Source: Actinomadura hallensis (GTDB taxonomy: Bacteria; Actinomycetota; Actinomycetes; Streptosporangiales; Streptosporangiaceae). From it: a stretch of 64,000 nucleotides of DNA. The notes under the pieces are model-generated. The model did no database searches. It had not been told where the DNA came from and saw nothing but the letters and a program-made list of their open reading frames with translations. Below, piece after piece: positions 7,965 to 16,852 of this stretch (position 1 is its first letter; each line of letters opens with the position of its first letter). A program made the translations under genes and the position numbers. The stretch is taken from positions 5,332,001 to 5,396,000 of the forward strand of contig NZ_VFPO01000001.1 in the NCBI RefSeq assembly GCF_006716765.1. The letters run 5' to 3'.

Positions 7965-9599
7965 TCAGTCCTTCTTGACGCGGGTGATCGTCTCCTGCTT
8001 GACGTCCTCGTCCGCGATCGGCTCGACGGGCTCCTCGCCGAGGACGACGCCCTCGCTGGTCTGGAAGCCCTTCTTGAACTCCGTGATGGCGTTCTTCAGG
8101 GTGGCGAGGCCGTCGTCGCTGAGCTGGCCGGTCTCCCGGATGGAGGTCAGCAGGCCGCTCTCCTCCCGCTGCAGGTAGTCGAGGAACTCGCGCTCGAAGC
8201 GGCGGATGTCGCCGACGGGCACGTCGTCCAGCTCACCGGAGGTGCCCGCCCACACGGACACGACCTCCAGCTCGACCGGGAACGGGCTGCCCTGCGGCTG
8301 CTTCAGCAGCTCGACCAGGCGGGCGCCGCGCTCCAGCTGGGCGCGGGACGCCGCGTCCAGGTCGGACGCGAACGCCGCGAACGCCTCCAGGTCGCGGTAC
8401 TGCGACAGCGCGAGACGCAGCGTACCGGCGACCTTCTTCATCGCCTTGATCTGCGCGTCGCCGCCGACCCGGGACACCGAGATGCCGACGTTGATCGCCG
8501 GCCGGACGCCCTGGTTGAACAGGTCCGTCTCCAGGAAGCACTGCCCGTCGGTGATGGAGATGACGTTCGTCGGAATGTACGCCGACACGTCGTTGCCCTT
8601 GGTCTCGATGATCGGCAGGCCCGTCAGCGAGCCGCCGCCCATGTCGTCCGAGAGCTTCGCGCAGCGCTCCAGCAGCCGCGAGTGCAGGTAGAAGACGTCA
8701 CCGGGGTAGGCCTCACGGCCCGGCGGGCGGCGCAGCAGCAGCGACACCGCGCGGTACGCCTCCGCCTGCTTCGACAGGTCGTCGAAGACGATCAGGACGT
8801 GCTTGCCCTGGTACATCCAGTGCTGCCCGATCGCGGACCCGGTGTAGGGGGCGATGTACTTGAAGCCCGCGGGCTCCGACGCGGGAGCCGCCACGATGGT
8901 GGTGTACTCCATCGCGCCGGCCTCCTCCAGAGACCGCCGCACGTTCGCGATCGTGGAGCCCTTCTGCCCCACCGCGACGTAGATGCAGCGGACCTGCTTG
9001 TTCGGGTCGCCGGACTCCCAGTTCTCCTTCTGGTTGATGATGGTGTCCACGCAGACGGTCGTCTTGCCCGTCTGCCGGTCACCGATGATCAGCTGCCGCT
9101 GGCCCCGGCCGATCGGCGTCATCGCGTCGATGGCCTTGATGCCGGTCTGCAGCGGCTCCTTGACCGACTGCCGCTGCACGACGGTGGGCGCCTGCAGCTC
9201 GAGCGCGCGGCGCTCGGTGGTCTCGATCGGGCCCTTGCCGTCCAGGGGGTTCCCCAGCGCGTCGACGACGCGGCCGAGATAGCCGTCGCCGACCGGGACC
9301 GAGAGGACCTCGCCGGTCCGGCGGGCCTTCTGGCCCTCCTCGATCTTGCTGAAGTCACCCAGGATGACGACGCCGATCTCGCGCACGTCCAGGTTCAGAG
9401 CCAGGCCACGGGTCCCGTCCTCGAACTCGATGAGCTCGTTCGCCATCGCGGAGGGAAGGCCCTCGATGTGGGCGATGCCGTCGCCAGAATCGACGACGGT
9501 GCCGACCTCTTCGCGCGCGGCGGCCTCAGGCTCGTACGACTGGACGAAGCGCTCCAGCGCGTTCCGGATCTCGTCCGGACGGATCGTCAGCTCCGCCAT
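7965..9599 (-). CDS. atpA: F-type ATP synthase alpha subunit
   Basis: Non-catalytic nucleotide-binding F1 subunit. The P-loop GDRQTGKT lies near residue 172, and the signature region PAINVGISVSRVG near residue 365. 544 residues, with the C-terminal extension usual in actinobacteria (ETSEGVVLGEEPVEPIADEDVKQET). ATG 9599 follows AGAGGAA. Confidence 0.98.
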   Translation of the reverse strand: MAELTIRPDEIRNALERFVQSYEPEAAAREEVGTVVDSGDGIAHIEGLPSAMANELIEFEDGTRGLALNLDVREIGVVILGDFSKIEEGQKARRTGEVLSVPVGDGYLGRVVDALGNPLDGKGPIETTERRALELQAPTVVQRQSVKEPLQTGIKAIDAMTPIGRGQRQLIIGDRQTGKTTVCVDTIINQKENWESGDPNKQVRCIYVAVGQKGSTIANVRRSLEEAGAMEYTTIVAAPASEPAGFKYIAPYTGSAIGQHWMYQGKHVLIVFDDLSKQAEAYRAVSLLLRRPPGREAYPGDVFYLHSRLLERCAKLSDDMGGGSLTGLPIIETKGNDVSAYIPTNVISITDGQCFLETDLFNQGVRPAINVGISVSRVGGDAQIKAMKKVAGTLRLALSQYRDLEAFAAFASDLDAASRAQLERGARLVELLKQPQGSPFPVELEVVSVWAGTSGELDDVPVGDIRRFEREFLDYLQREESGLLTSIRETGQLSDDGLATLKNAITEFKKGFQTSEGVVLGEEPVEPIADEDVKQETITRVKKD

Positions 9600-9661
9600 G
9601 ATTCCTCTCTTGCTCCCTTTGGGGTCGGCTCCGCCGGTCAGGGCGGTCGGCTTCGCCGGCC

Positions 9662-10483
9662 TCAGCCGGCGCCGAGCCGCCGGCGGACGTCGTCCAGCCG
9701 TCCGGCGATGGTGCCGTCGATGACCTCGTCCCCGATCTCGATCGACAGCCCGCCGACCGTAGAGGGGTCGATTTCGATGTTCAGGTGTACGTCGTGGCCG
9801 TAGGCGGCGGCGAGCACCGCGGCCAGCCGGGTGCGCTGCGCCTCCGACAGCTCGGCCGGAGTGCGGACCACCGCGACCAGCCGCTCGCGGCGCTGGGCGA
9901 CGAGCTTGCCGTACTCGGCGAGCCCGGCTTCCAGGCTACGTCCTCTCTGGCGCAGGACCAGCTCGGTGACCAGCACCATCGTGGACGGGGTGACCTTGCC
10001 CTCCAGGAGGGCGCCGATCACCCCGAGCTTGCGCTCGTCCGGCAGCGCCGGGCCGGTGAGGGCGGCCCGCAGCTGCGGTTCGCCCTCGACCACCCTGGAG
10101 AACCGGAACAGCTCGTCCTCCAGGTCGTCGATCTTCCCGTCCGCCTCGGCGCGGGCGGCCTCGGCGGTGACCGCGAGGGTCTCCACCGCGTCCGCCAGCT
10201 CCGACGGCTTGGACCAGCGCAGCCGGACGACGTCGGAGACCAGCCCGAGGGCGGCCGGCGACACCTTCCCCTCCAGCAGCACCCGGACGAGCTGCGCCTT
10301 GTCGGCGCCGTCGCGGGCGGGGTCGGAGATCGCCCGCCGCAGGCCGTGCTCCCGGTCGATCAGGTGCAGCACCGCGAACAGGTCGCCGCCGAGCCGGTCC
10401 AGGTCGGCGGTCGGGATCACGGCCTCCAGCCGCTCCTTCGCCTCCGCCAGCGACGCCCTGCTCACCGCTCCGGTAATGGTCAT
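9662..10483 (-). CDS. atpH: F-type ATP synthase delta subunit
   Basis: Peripheral stalk subunit (OSCP-like). The C-terminal part (LVLRQRGRSLEAGLAEYGKLVAQRRERLVAVVRTPAELSEAQ..., DPSTVGGLSIEIGDEVIDGTI) is the delta signature. At 273 residues it is longer than the ~180 of E. coli delta because of an N-terminal helical extension, which is usual for actinobacteria. Confidence 0.95.
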   Translation of the reverse strand: MTITGAVSRASLAEAKERLEAVIPTADLDRLGGDLFAVLHLIDREHGLRRAISDPARDGADKAQLVRVLLEGKVSPAALGLVSDVVRLRWSKPSELADAVETLAVTAEAARAEADGKIDDLEDELFRFSRVVEGEPQLRAALTGPALPDERKLGVIGALLEGKVTPSTMVLVTELVLRQRGRSLEAGLAEYGKLVAQRRERLVAVVRTPAELSEAQRTRLAAVLAAAYGHDVHLNIEIDPSTVGGLSIEIGDEVIDGTIAGRLDDVRRRLGAG

Positions 10484-10517
10484 GGCGCCGCCCTATGTGG
10501 GTGCGACATCTGGTACG

Positions 10518-11060
10518 TCATGAGGTGATCTGCTCCTGCGTGCGAGCGCGCTCCTCGAGCTCCTCGAGGAACCGGTCGACGACGCGGCTCTGCCGTGCGC
10601 TGTCCTCAAGGGACTCGCCCACGATGCGGCCGGCGAGCTCGACCGACAGGGCCCCGATCTCGGCGCGCAGCGACTGCAGCGCCTGCTGCCGCTCCGCCTC
10701 GATCTGCTCCTTGGCGCTCTCGACGATCCGGCGCGCCTCGGCCTGGGCCTGCTCCTTGGCCTGGGCGATGATCTGCGCCCCCTGCTCCTCGGCCTTGCGG
10801 CGCACGTTGGACGCCTCGACCGCGGCGTCCTTCTCCTTCGCCTTGTACTGCTCGAGGACCCTCTGGGCCTCTTCCTGCGCCTTCTCGGCCCGCTGCAGCC
10901 CGCCTTCGATGGCGTCGGTCCGCTCCTCCAGCGTCTTGCGGATCTGCGGGACCAGCTTCCAGCCGACCAGGATCAGGACAACGGCGAAGGCGAACGAGCC
11001 GACGACCAGCTCGGAGGCGTGGGGCAGCAACGGGTTGTTGGCTGCGGCCGAAGTCATCAT
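10518..11060 (-). CDS. atpF: F-type ATP synthase b subunit
   Basis: Peripheral stalk b subunit: one N-terminal membrane helix (ELVVGSFAFAVVLILVGWKLVPQI) followed by a long charged coiled coil rich in Ala/Glu/Arg. 180 residues. Two ATG codons lie in tandem at the start (11060 and 11057) behind GGAGGG. Confidence 0.95.
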   Translation of the reverse strand: MMTSAAANNPLLPHASELVVGSFAFAVVLILVGWKLVPQIRKTLEERTDAIEGGLQRAEKAQEEAQRVLEQYKAKEKDAAVEASNVRRKAEEQGAQIIAQAKEQAQAEARRIVESAKEQIEAERQQALQSLRAEIGALSVELAGRIVGESLEDSARQSRVVDRFLEELEERARTQEQITS

Positions 11061-11091
11061 CTCGCCCTCCTGTCAGTTAGTCGGAGTCGGC

Positions 11092-11331
11092 TCAGGAGTG
11101 CACGAACGGCACCACGAAACCGATGAGGGCCAGCGCCTCGACGACCGCGAAGCCCAGCAGCATGTTCTGCCGGATCACGTTGGTCATCTCGGGCTGGCGC
11201 GCCATGGCCTGCACGCCCTGGCCGAAGATGATCCCGACGCCGATGCCGGGGCCGAGGGCGGCCAGACCGTACCCGATGGCGCCGACGTTCCCGGAGATGG
11301 TGTTCTCGGCGGCGAGGATGAGGGTGTTCAT
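11092..11331 (-). CDS. atpE: F-type ATP synthase c subunit
   Basis: Proteolipid ring subunit with two membrane helices and a polar loop (ARQPEM). The first helix has the glycine motif (GYGLAALGPGIGVGIIFGQG). The ion-carrying acid is in the second helix (LLGFAVVEALALIGFV, Glu), consistent with proton coupling. 79 residues. AAGGAA precedes the ATG. Confidence 0.97.
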   Translation of the reverse strand: MNTLILAAENTISGNVGAIGYGLAALGPGIGVGIIFGQGVQAMARQPEMTNVIRQNMLLGFAVVEALALIGFVVPFVHS

Positions 11332-11403
11332 TGGTCGTTTCCTTCTCTGTCGGCCGGCGGGACGGGCCCGACCGGGGCTTGCGTTGAGCGGGTGAGGATC
11401 AGG

Positions 11404-12213
11404 TCAGTGCTCGGCGTGCAGCGAACCGGCGATGTAGCTGGCCGCCAGCACCGCGAAGATGAACGCCTGCAGCGCCTGGATGAACATCTCGAAGCCGGTC
11501 ATGATGATCGTCATCAGCACGCCGACGACGCCGACGGCGAACCCCATGGGGGTCAGCTTCTCGATGAGGAACCAGTAGCCGACCGTCGCGAAGAAGGCCA
11601 GCAGAATGTGGCCCGCGAACATGTTGGCGAACAGTCGCACCGCGTGCGTGAACGGCCGGAGAATGATCGTCGACAGCAGTTCGATCGGCGCGAGGATGAT
11701 GTACAGGGGCTTCGGCAGGCCGGGCGGGAACATCATGTTCTTGAAGTAGCCGATGAAGCCCTGGTGCTTGATCCCGAGGAACAGCATCATCACGTACACC
11801 ACCGCGGCGAGCACGATCGCGAACGCGATGTGCGACGGGCCGGGCAGCTGCATCACGGGAATGACGCCCATCAGGTTCATCACGAGGATGAAGAAGAACG
11901 TGCTGAACAGGAAGGGCATCCACCGGTCGCTCTCACTGCCGAGCGCCGGGCGGGCCACCTGCTCGCGCACGAAGAGGTAGGCCATCTCGCCGATGTTCTG
12001 CACGCCCCGCGGGACCATCTTCGGCTTGGCGAACGCCGCATAGGCGAACCAGCACACGATGACCACGGACAGGGTCACGATCAGGACCGGCTTGGTGAAC
12101 CAGTCCAGCCATGCCGGGCCGCCGGGGAACAGCGGACCCCAGTCGAAAAGTTCCACACCGGGAGCGTGGAATTCGTCTCCTGCTGGTGCGGCGAGGATGT
12201 GCGGCGCGCTCAC
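11404..12213 (-). CDS. atpB: F-type ATP synthase a subunit
   Basis: Stator channel subunit with five to six predicted helices. The essential Arg is in the segment RPFTHAVRLFANMFAGHILL, and the C-terminal helix (FEMFIQALQAFIFAVLAASYIAGSL) has the conserved Gln/Tyr pattern. 269 residues. GTG start behind GGAGGG. Confidence 0.97.
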   Translation of the reverse strand: MSAPHILAAPAGDEFHAPGVELFDWGPLFPGGPAWLDWFTKPVLIVTLSVVIVCWFAYAAFAKPKMVPRGVQNIGEMAYLFVREQVARPALGSESDRWMPFLFSTFFFILVMNLMGVIPVMQLPGPSHIAFAIVLAAVVYVMMLFLGIKHQGFIGYFKNMMFPPGLPKPLYIILAPIELLSTIILRPFTHAVRLFANMFAGHILLAFFATVGYWFLIEKLTPMGFAVGVVGVLMTIIMTGFEMFIQALQAFIFAVLAASYIAGSLHAEH

Positions 12214-12303
12214 GCGGCAGTCCCTCCATCGTTGATCATGTCGGTGCCGGGGACACCCGGGTGACCGGGTACGGATGATCGTCCGTACCGCCGGCCGCCC
12301 GTG

Positions 12304-12549
12304 TCAGCGGCCGTAGCGGTGGTAGATCAGGTAGAGCGCGAGACCGAGGCCGACCAGGATGCCGATCGGGAACAGCGCCGAGGTGCCCAGCCAGCGGTCC
12401 AGCAGCCATCCGACTCCGCCGTACACCGCCATTCCGGAGATGATGTAGCTCGGAATGGACCAGACCGCTCCGGTGAACGCGCGGTGGTCGGTTTCGTCTG
12501 AGTGCCGGTCGGGCGGACGTCCCTCCCCGCTCATCGCAGAACGGACCAT
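12304..12549 (-). CDS. AtpZ/AtpI-family small membrane protein
   Basis: 81 residues with two membrane helices (WSIPSYIISGMAVYGGVGWLLDRWLG and LFPIGILVGLGLALYLIYHRYG) joined by a short loop, the layout of the AtpZ-like proteins found before atpB. Possibly a Mg or Ca transport or assembly helper in other bacteria. Here the role is inferred from position alone. A second ATG (12534) is possible. Confidence 0.8.
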   Translation of the reverse strand: MVRSAMSGEGRPPDRHSDETDHRAFTGAVWSIPSYIISGMAVYGGVGWLLDRWLGTSALFPIGILVGLGLALYLIYHRYGR

Positions 12550-12656
12550 AGCAGGCCACTCCTCCCATGGTCATATCGACGTGGCCCTCACGGGGAGGAC
12601 GTGTGCTTCGGGCGCCGCCGGCCGGTTCGGACGGCGGTGCGTCGGCGTCCGGGCGG

Positions 12657-13112
12657 TCATGACGGCGACCCGCCCCGGTCGTCGGCGGCCGCCGCACGCG
12701 CGGGCGCGGCGGCGGTCTCGTCGGGATCGACGTACAGCATCTTCGTCTTGACCACCAGGCGGATCTCCGCGGCGAGCCAGACGATGGTCAGCGCCAGGAT
12801 CGTGTAGCCGAACACGGTCGGGTTCCACGCGGTGGTGTTCTTGAAGAAGCCGAGCAGGGCGAACAGCACCAGGATCTTGGTGACGTAGCTCAGCATGGCC
12901 GCACCGAAGATCAGCTGCGGCGAGATGCTCGCGGCGTAGCTGACCGCGGCCACGCTGATGCCGAAGAAGAGGATCACCAGGACGGCCCCGACCGCCGCGC
13001 CCAGGGCCCCCTGCCCGCCGTCGGCCAGCAGCCCCGCGAGCACGGCGACGATCGCGGCCAGCCCCGTCCAGGCCGCCGATCCTCGCAGAACGCGGGTGTC
13101 GATAGCGTGCAT
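12657..13112 (-). CDS. atpI: ATP synthase protein I
   Basis: First gene of the atp operon. Four predicted helices between residues 15 and 120, then a disordered acidic/Ala-rich tail. 151 residues. Members of the family help assemble the c ring. ATG 13112 has CAGGAG upstream. Confidence 0.8.
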   Translation of the reverse strand: MHAIDTRVLRGSAAWTGLAAIVAVLAGLLADGGQGALGAAVGAVLVILFFGISVAAVSYAASISPQLIFGAAMLSYVTKILVLFALLGFFKNTTAWNPTVFGYTILALTIVWLAAEIRLVVKTKMLYVDPDETAAAPARAAAADDRGGSPS

Positions 13113-13154
13113 GAAGACTCCTGGTCACATACCGTGTTCGCGGCTTGTTCGTGA

Positions 13155-13185
13155 AAGGTATCACAAGCGTCCGGAACGTCCTCAA
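13155..13185 (-). promoter_or_regulatory. Candidate atp operon promoter
   Basis: On the minus strand TTGAGG (13185-13180) and TACCTT (13160-13155) are separated by 19 bases, upstream of atpI. The -10 fits TANNNT; the spacing is slightly long. This lies in the 336-base gap 13113-13448, whose remainder (13200-13448) is GC-rich and shows no gene. Confidence 0.3.
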
Positions 13186-13448
13186 TGACCTTTTAGGTAA
13201 TGTCGCCACGCGCCTCCGGGCGCCGCTCGCACCAGCGACCTTAGCCCAGGTCAGGGGACAGGGACGGGGAACCTCCCGGGCCGTTCCGCAGAACGTACCC
13301 TAGGCGACCGCGCCCGCGGGCCCCGGCGAGCCGCCGCGGGAGGGCGGTCACGGGGACGCCGTCGCGGGCGCCGGGCCGCGGACCGGCGGGCCCGTCCGCA
13401 GGCCCAGGGTAGCGTCCGCAACCGGTGCCGGGACCGCGAACCCGCAGA

Positions 13449-14597
13449 TCAGACGTGCAGCCGGGGGCGCTGCGCGGGCCGTCCCCCCTCGCCCGGCGCG
13501 GCCGTGCGGCGACGGGGCGGACGCAGCATCAGCAGGATGCCGGCGATGGCGACCAGCAGCGTGACCCCCAGGGTGATCCAGGCGTGGTCGAACAGCGCGA
13601 GCCCGACCAGCCCGGAGGCCAGCAGCCCGACCCAGAAGTACATGATCAGCACGGCGCGGCGGGTGGAGTGCCCGAGCTCCAGCAGCCGGTGGTGCAGGTG
13701 CTGCTTGTCGGGCGAGAACGGCGACCGGCCCTGGTTGGTGCGGCGCCACACCGCGAGCAGCATGTCGATGAACGGGACCGCGGCCACCGCCGGGATCAGC
13801 AGCACGGGGACGAAGAACGGGAACAGCCCGTTCGCGAGGATCGCCGGGTCGAACTGCCCGGTCAGCATGATCGTGGACGCGCTGAGCAGCAGCCCGATCA
13901 GCATCGAGCCGGTGTCGCCCATGAAGATCCGGGCGGGACTGAAGTTGTGCGGCAGGAAGCCCGCGCACATCCCGAACAGCACCGCCGCGATCAGGGTCGC
14001 GCCGGTCAGCGTGGTCATGCCGTTCGTCTTCGACAGCAGGTAGGCGTAGGAGAACAGCGCGAGCCCCGCGATCCCCACGACGCCGGCGGCCAGGCCGTCC
14101 AGCCCGTCGATGAAGTTGACCGCGTTGATCGTCGCGACGACGACCAACACGGTCAGCGGCACCCCGTAGGCGGGCGGCAGCGACAGCGACTCGCCCGTCG
14201 GCAGCGGGATCACGTAGATCTGGATGCCCTGCATGATGAAGATCCCGGCCGCCGCGACCTGGCCGGCGAACTTGGTGAGGGCGTCCACCTCCCAGCGGTC
14301 GTCGGCGATGCCGATCAGCACGATCAGCCCGCCCGACAGCAGCAGCGCCTTGCCGACGCTGATGTCCCCGTCGCCGAGGACCTTGCGCATCTCCGGCAGC
14401 CCGGTCGCCACCACCAGCGCCGCCACCATCCCGCCGAACATCGCGAGGCCGCCCAGCCGGGGCGTCGGGATGACGTGCACGTCGCGGTCGCGGGGCACGG
14501 CCTGCGCGCCGAACCAGATGGCGAACCTGCGCACCGGCGGCGTCAGCAGGTACGAGACCAGCGCGGCGACGAGGATGGTGAGCAGGTACTCCCGCAC
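13449..14597 (-). CDS. WecA/TagO-like undecaprenyl-phosphate sugar-1-phosphate transferase
   Basis: Membrane enzyme starting cell-envelope glycan synthesis by moving (N-acetyl)hexosamine-1-phosphate to undecaprenyl (or decaprenyl) phosphate. About eleven membrane helices. Catalytic motifs are all present: DDRW (residues ~98-101), NFIDGLDGLAAG (~160), PARIFMGDTGS and HLHHRLLELG (~306). 382 residues. WecA homologues commonly sit just upstream of atpI in actinobacteria, as here. MraY is less likely given the HLHH motif and the context. Confidence 0.92.
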   Translation of the reverse strand: MREYLLTILVAALVSYLLTPPVRRFAIWFGAQAVPRDRDVHVIPTPRLGGLAMFGGMVAALVVATGLPEMRKVLGDGDISVGKALLLSGGLIVLIGIADDRWEVDALTKFAGQVAAAGIFIMQGIQIYVIPLPTGESLSLPPAYGVPLTVLVVVATINAVNFIDGLDGLAAGVVGIAGLALFSYAYLLSKTNGMTTLTGATLIAAVLFGMCAGFLPHNFSPARIFMGDTGSMLIGLLLSASTIMLTGQFDPAILANGLFPFFVPVLLIPAVAAVPFIDMLLAVWRRTNQGRSPFSPDKQHLHHRLLELGHSTRRAVLIMYFWVGLLASGLVGLALFDHAWITLGVTLLVAIAGILLMLRPPRRRTAAPGEGGRPAQRPRLHV

Positions 14598-14703
14598 TCC
14601 CGCGCCTCCTTCGCCCCGGCACCGCCGGGTGGTCGACTGCCCCGTGCGCGCCGTCCCTCACATCCGGGCCCCGGCATCGCGGGCCCGGTCCGCGAGAACA
14701 CCG

Positions 14704-16002
14704 TCACCCTGGTAGACGGCTCGCCGGGCCGATCTGTTCACGGGGGCGATGGTCAACTGTAATGCTCCCGGCCGCGGTCCGCCCCCCGGTCGGCGGGTGA
14801 CGGAGGCCGCGGGCGCACACGACGCCCGCGCCGGCGACCATCAGGGCGAGCCCGGCCAGGCACCGGTCGCCCAGGGAGAACGCCCACAGCCCGTGGGCGG
14901 CGACCTCGCCGCCCGCGTCCGAGACGACCAGCAGGGCGCCCGCGGCGGCCATCGCCGTCCCGACCCGCCGGCGCGGAAGGGCGCGGCTGCGCGGGAGGGT
15001 CGCCACCACGCCGAGCGACACCGCGAGCAGCGCGGTCCCCGGCCAGTCGCCCGCCCAGCGCGGCGGCAGGTACCGCGGCGGCTGCACGGCGATCGCCCGT
15101 TTGGGCAGTCTCACCCCGATCCTCACGCCCTCCCCCGGGGCGAGGCCGCGCTGGATGAAGTCCACGGCGTAGGGGCCGTCGCGGTCGCGCAGGCACCGGA
15201 CGGTCGCGCCGGGGCTCCCCGCGCGGCAGGTGACGTGGCGCAGCGGCACCGGACCCTCCACCCGGACGGCGGCGTGCCTGATCGGGACGCTCCAGTTCGC
15301 CGACACCGCGTCCCAGGCCAGCTCGTCGTGGCGGGCGCCGGCGGTGAACGCCCGCGCCACCTCGTACTCGACCACGTAGGACTGCCGCCCGCGGACCTCG
15401 TGCCGTCCCGCGCCGACGTGGATCTGCACGTCGTTGAGCAGCCTCGTCGTCGACACCCGGGAGGGTGCGCCGGTCGACGAGCCGGCCCGGACGCCGCGCA
15501 CCTCGTACAGCCGGTCGCCGCGCCGGAAGGGCACGTGCAGGACGATGCCCCGCCGCCCGGACTCGTCGAAGTCGTAGGTGATCGTCTCCCGGACGCGCAG
15601 GACGCCGTCGGAGCCGATGGCGAGGACGATGTCGTAGGTGGCGATGCTCTCGGCGAGGTCCCCGGTGGCCGTCTCCGGCGGCGGGAGGGTGCGGGTGACG
15701 GCGGGGGCGGGCCGGTCCGCGCCGGCGTCGCGGCCGCCGTTCCCGTCATAGCCGTGCCCGTCGTCGCCCTGCCCGTCGTCGCTCTGCCTGTCGTCGCCGT
15801 GCTCGTCGTGGGGTCTGTCGTCGGCGGGTCTGTTGTCGGCGGGCCGGGCGGCGGCGCCTGCGGGCGGCGCCATGACCGGGGCGAGAGCCGGGACAAGGGC
15901 CAGGGCGGGGATCAGGGCGGCGGGCAGCGCCAGGAGGAGGGCGACCAGCGGCGCCCCCGCTGCGATCGCGAGCCCCCGGACACGGCCACGCACGTCAGGC
16001 AT
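14704..16002 (-). CDS. DUF2207-domain membrane protein
   Basis: Exported/membrane protein of unknown function. The start at ATG 16002 gives a signal-like hydrophobic segment. A low-complexity Asp/Gly/His-rich linker follows (roughly residues 55-95), then a DUF2207 extracellular beta domain (SIATYDIVLAIGSDGVLRVRETITYDFDESGRRGI...) and two or three helices near the C-terminus. The linker is encoded by short GTCGTC-type repeats (15745-15845) and could vary in length. Confidence 0.75.
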   Translation of the reverse strand: MPDVRGRVRGLAIAAGAPLVALLLALPAALIPALALVPALAPVMAPPAGAAARPADNRPADDRPHDEHGDDRQSDDGQGDDGHGYDGNGGRDAGADRPAPAVTRTLPPPETATGDLAESIATYDIVLAIGSDGVLRVRETITYDFDESGRRGIVLHVPFRRGDRLYEVRGVRAGSSTGAPSRVSTTRLLNDVQIHVGAGRHEVRGRQSYVVEYEVARAFTAGARHDELAWDAVSANWSVPIRHAAVRVEGPVPLRHVTCRAGSPGATVRCLRDRDGPYAVDFIQRGLAPGEGVRIGVRLPKRAIAVQPPRYLPPRWAGDWPGTALLAVSLGVVATLPRSRALPRRRVGTAMAAAGALLVVSDAGGEVAAHGLWAFSLGDRCLAGLALMVAGAGVVCARGLRHPPTGGRTAAGSITVDHRPREQIGPASRLPG

Positions 16003-16366
16003 AGTGTCACCGTTGCCGCCGCATTGTCGGCGTAACGAGGTCGATACCCTCGCCAGGTTACGCGGCACTTCCGGCCCGGTTAGCCGGTGTGAGCTTTGTC
16101 ATGAAACGGCGCGTCACGCGGGCCGGGGTGGCGGCACCCAGGCCACTGCGGACGATTTCGTCCAGTTCTGACCGGAAATGGGGCGGCGCAGCGGCCGAGG
16201 GCGAACGGACACCGGACGATTGGACGCTTCCAGAAGCGAATCGGTTCGCCGTTCCGCGGTTTTCGACCGGTCCCGGTCCAGTGTTAAATTTTCCATAAAG
16301 ATGATCTTGGAGTTCCTGCTAGGTTGTCCGCCGATCACCCCCAGAGTCGGAAGGATGGAGGGACCC
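16003..16366. other. Intergenic region between divergent genes, no gene seen
   Basis: 364 bases between the DUF2207 gene and the small secreted protein. The last 80 bases before 16367 include an AT-rich stretch (GTTAAATTTTCCATAAAG at 16282-16299) likely to hold the promoter of the secreted protein. No RNA gene recognised. Confidence 0.4.
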
Positions 16367-16795
16367 ATGCGGCGATTCGCTGCAGTAGCCCTGACCACCG
16401 GAACCCTGATGGCCGGCATGGCCGTGGTCGGCGCCCCCGCCGAAGCGGCCGCCAAGAAGTGGAAGCCGTACAACTCGTACGGGAATGTCAGCGCGTGGGG
16501 CACCTACACCCGCAAGAACGGCACGACCTACGTCAAGGGCTACCTCCGCGACGGGAAGAAGAACGGCTGGACCGCCTGCGTGCGCTTCCTGTTCACCGAG
16601 GGCAACAAGCGGTACTGGTCGCGGCACAAGATCATCGGTGTGACGTCCAGCGGCGCCAAGTACCACTACGACGGCAAGGCGACGGTCGCGATCAGCGCCA
16701 AGTCCAGCTACAGCAGCCACCTCTGGGTGCAGGAATGCGGCCGGAACAAGAAGACCGGCAAGTACTACTACGGCAAGGGCAAGAAGCTCTTCTGA
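16367..16795 (+). CDS. Small secreted basic protein, function unknown
   Basis: 142 residues with a clear Sec signal peptide (RRFAAVALTTGTLMAGMAVVGAPAEAAA). The mature part is rich in Lys, Tyr and Trp, with a beta-rich pattern and two Cys that could pair. ATG 16367 is chosen because GGAGGG lies a few bases before it; the frame stays open upstream but without a signal peptide. A strong hairpin follows the stop. No family recognised. Confidence 0.8.
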   Translation: MRRFAAVALTTGTLMAGMAVVGAPAEAAAKKWKPYNSYGNVSAWGTYTRKNGTTYVKGYLRDGKKNGWTACVRFLFTEGNKRYWSRHKIIGVTSSGAKYHYDGKATVAISAKSSYSSHLWVQECGRNKKTGKYYYGKGKKLF

Positions 16796-16817
16796 GCCCT
16801 TTCCGGCCGTTGACGAC

Positions 16818-16847
16818 GAAGGTCCCGCACGGTTCGGCGGGACCTTC
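16818..16847. terminator. Hairpin terminator between convergent genes
   Basis: Perfect 11-bp stem: GAAGGTCCCGC (16818-16828) pairs with GCGGGACCTTC (16837-16847), 8-nt loop. It lies between the secreted protein (ends 16795) and the Sua5 gene (ends 16853), so may serve both. Confidence 0.8.
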
Positions 16848-16852
16848 CGCAT

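Noticed and set aside
15745..15845. GTCGTC repeats as a regulatory microsatellite
   Set aside because: They lie inside the DUF2207 gene and encode its Asp/Gly-rich linker.
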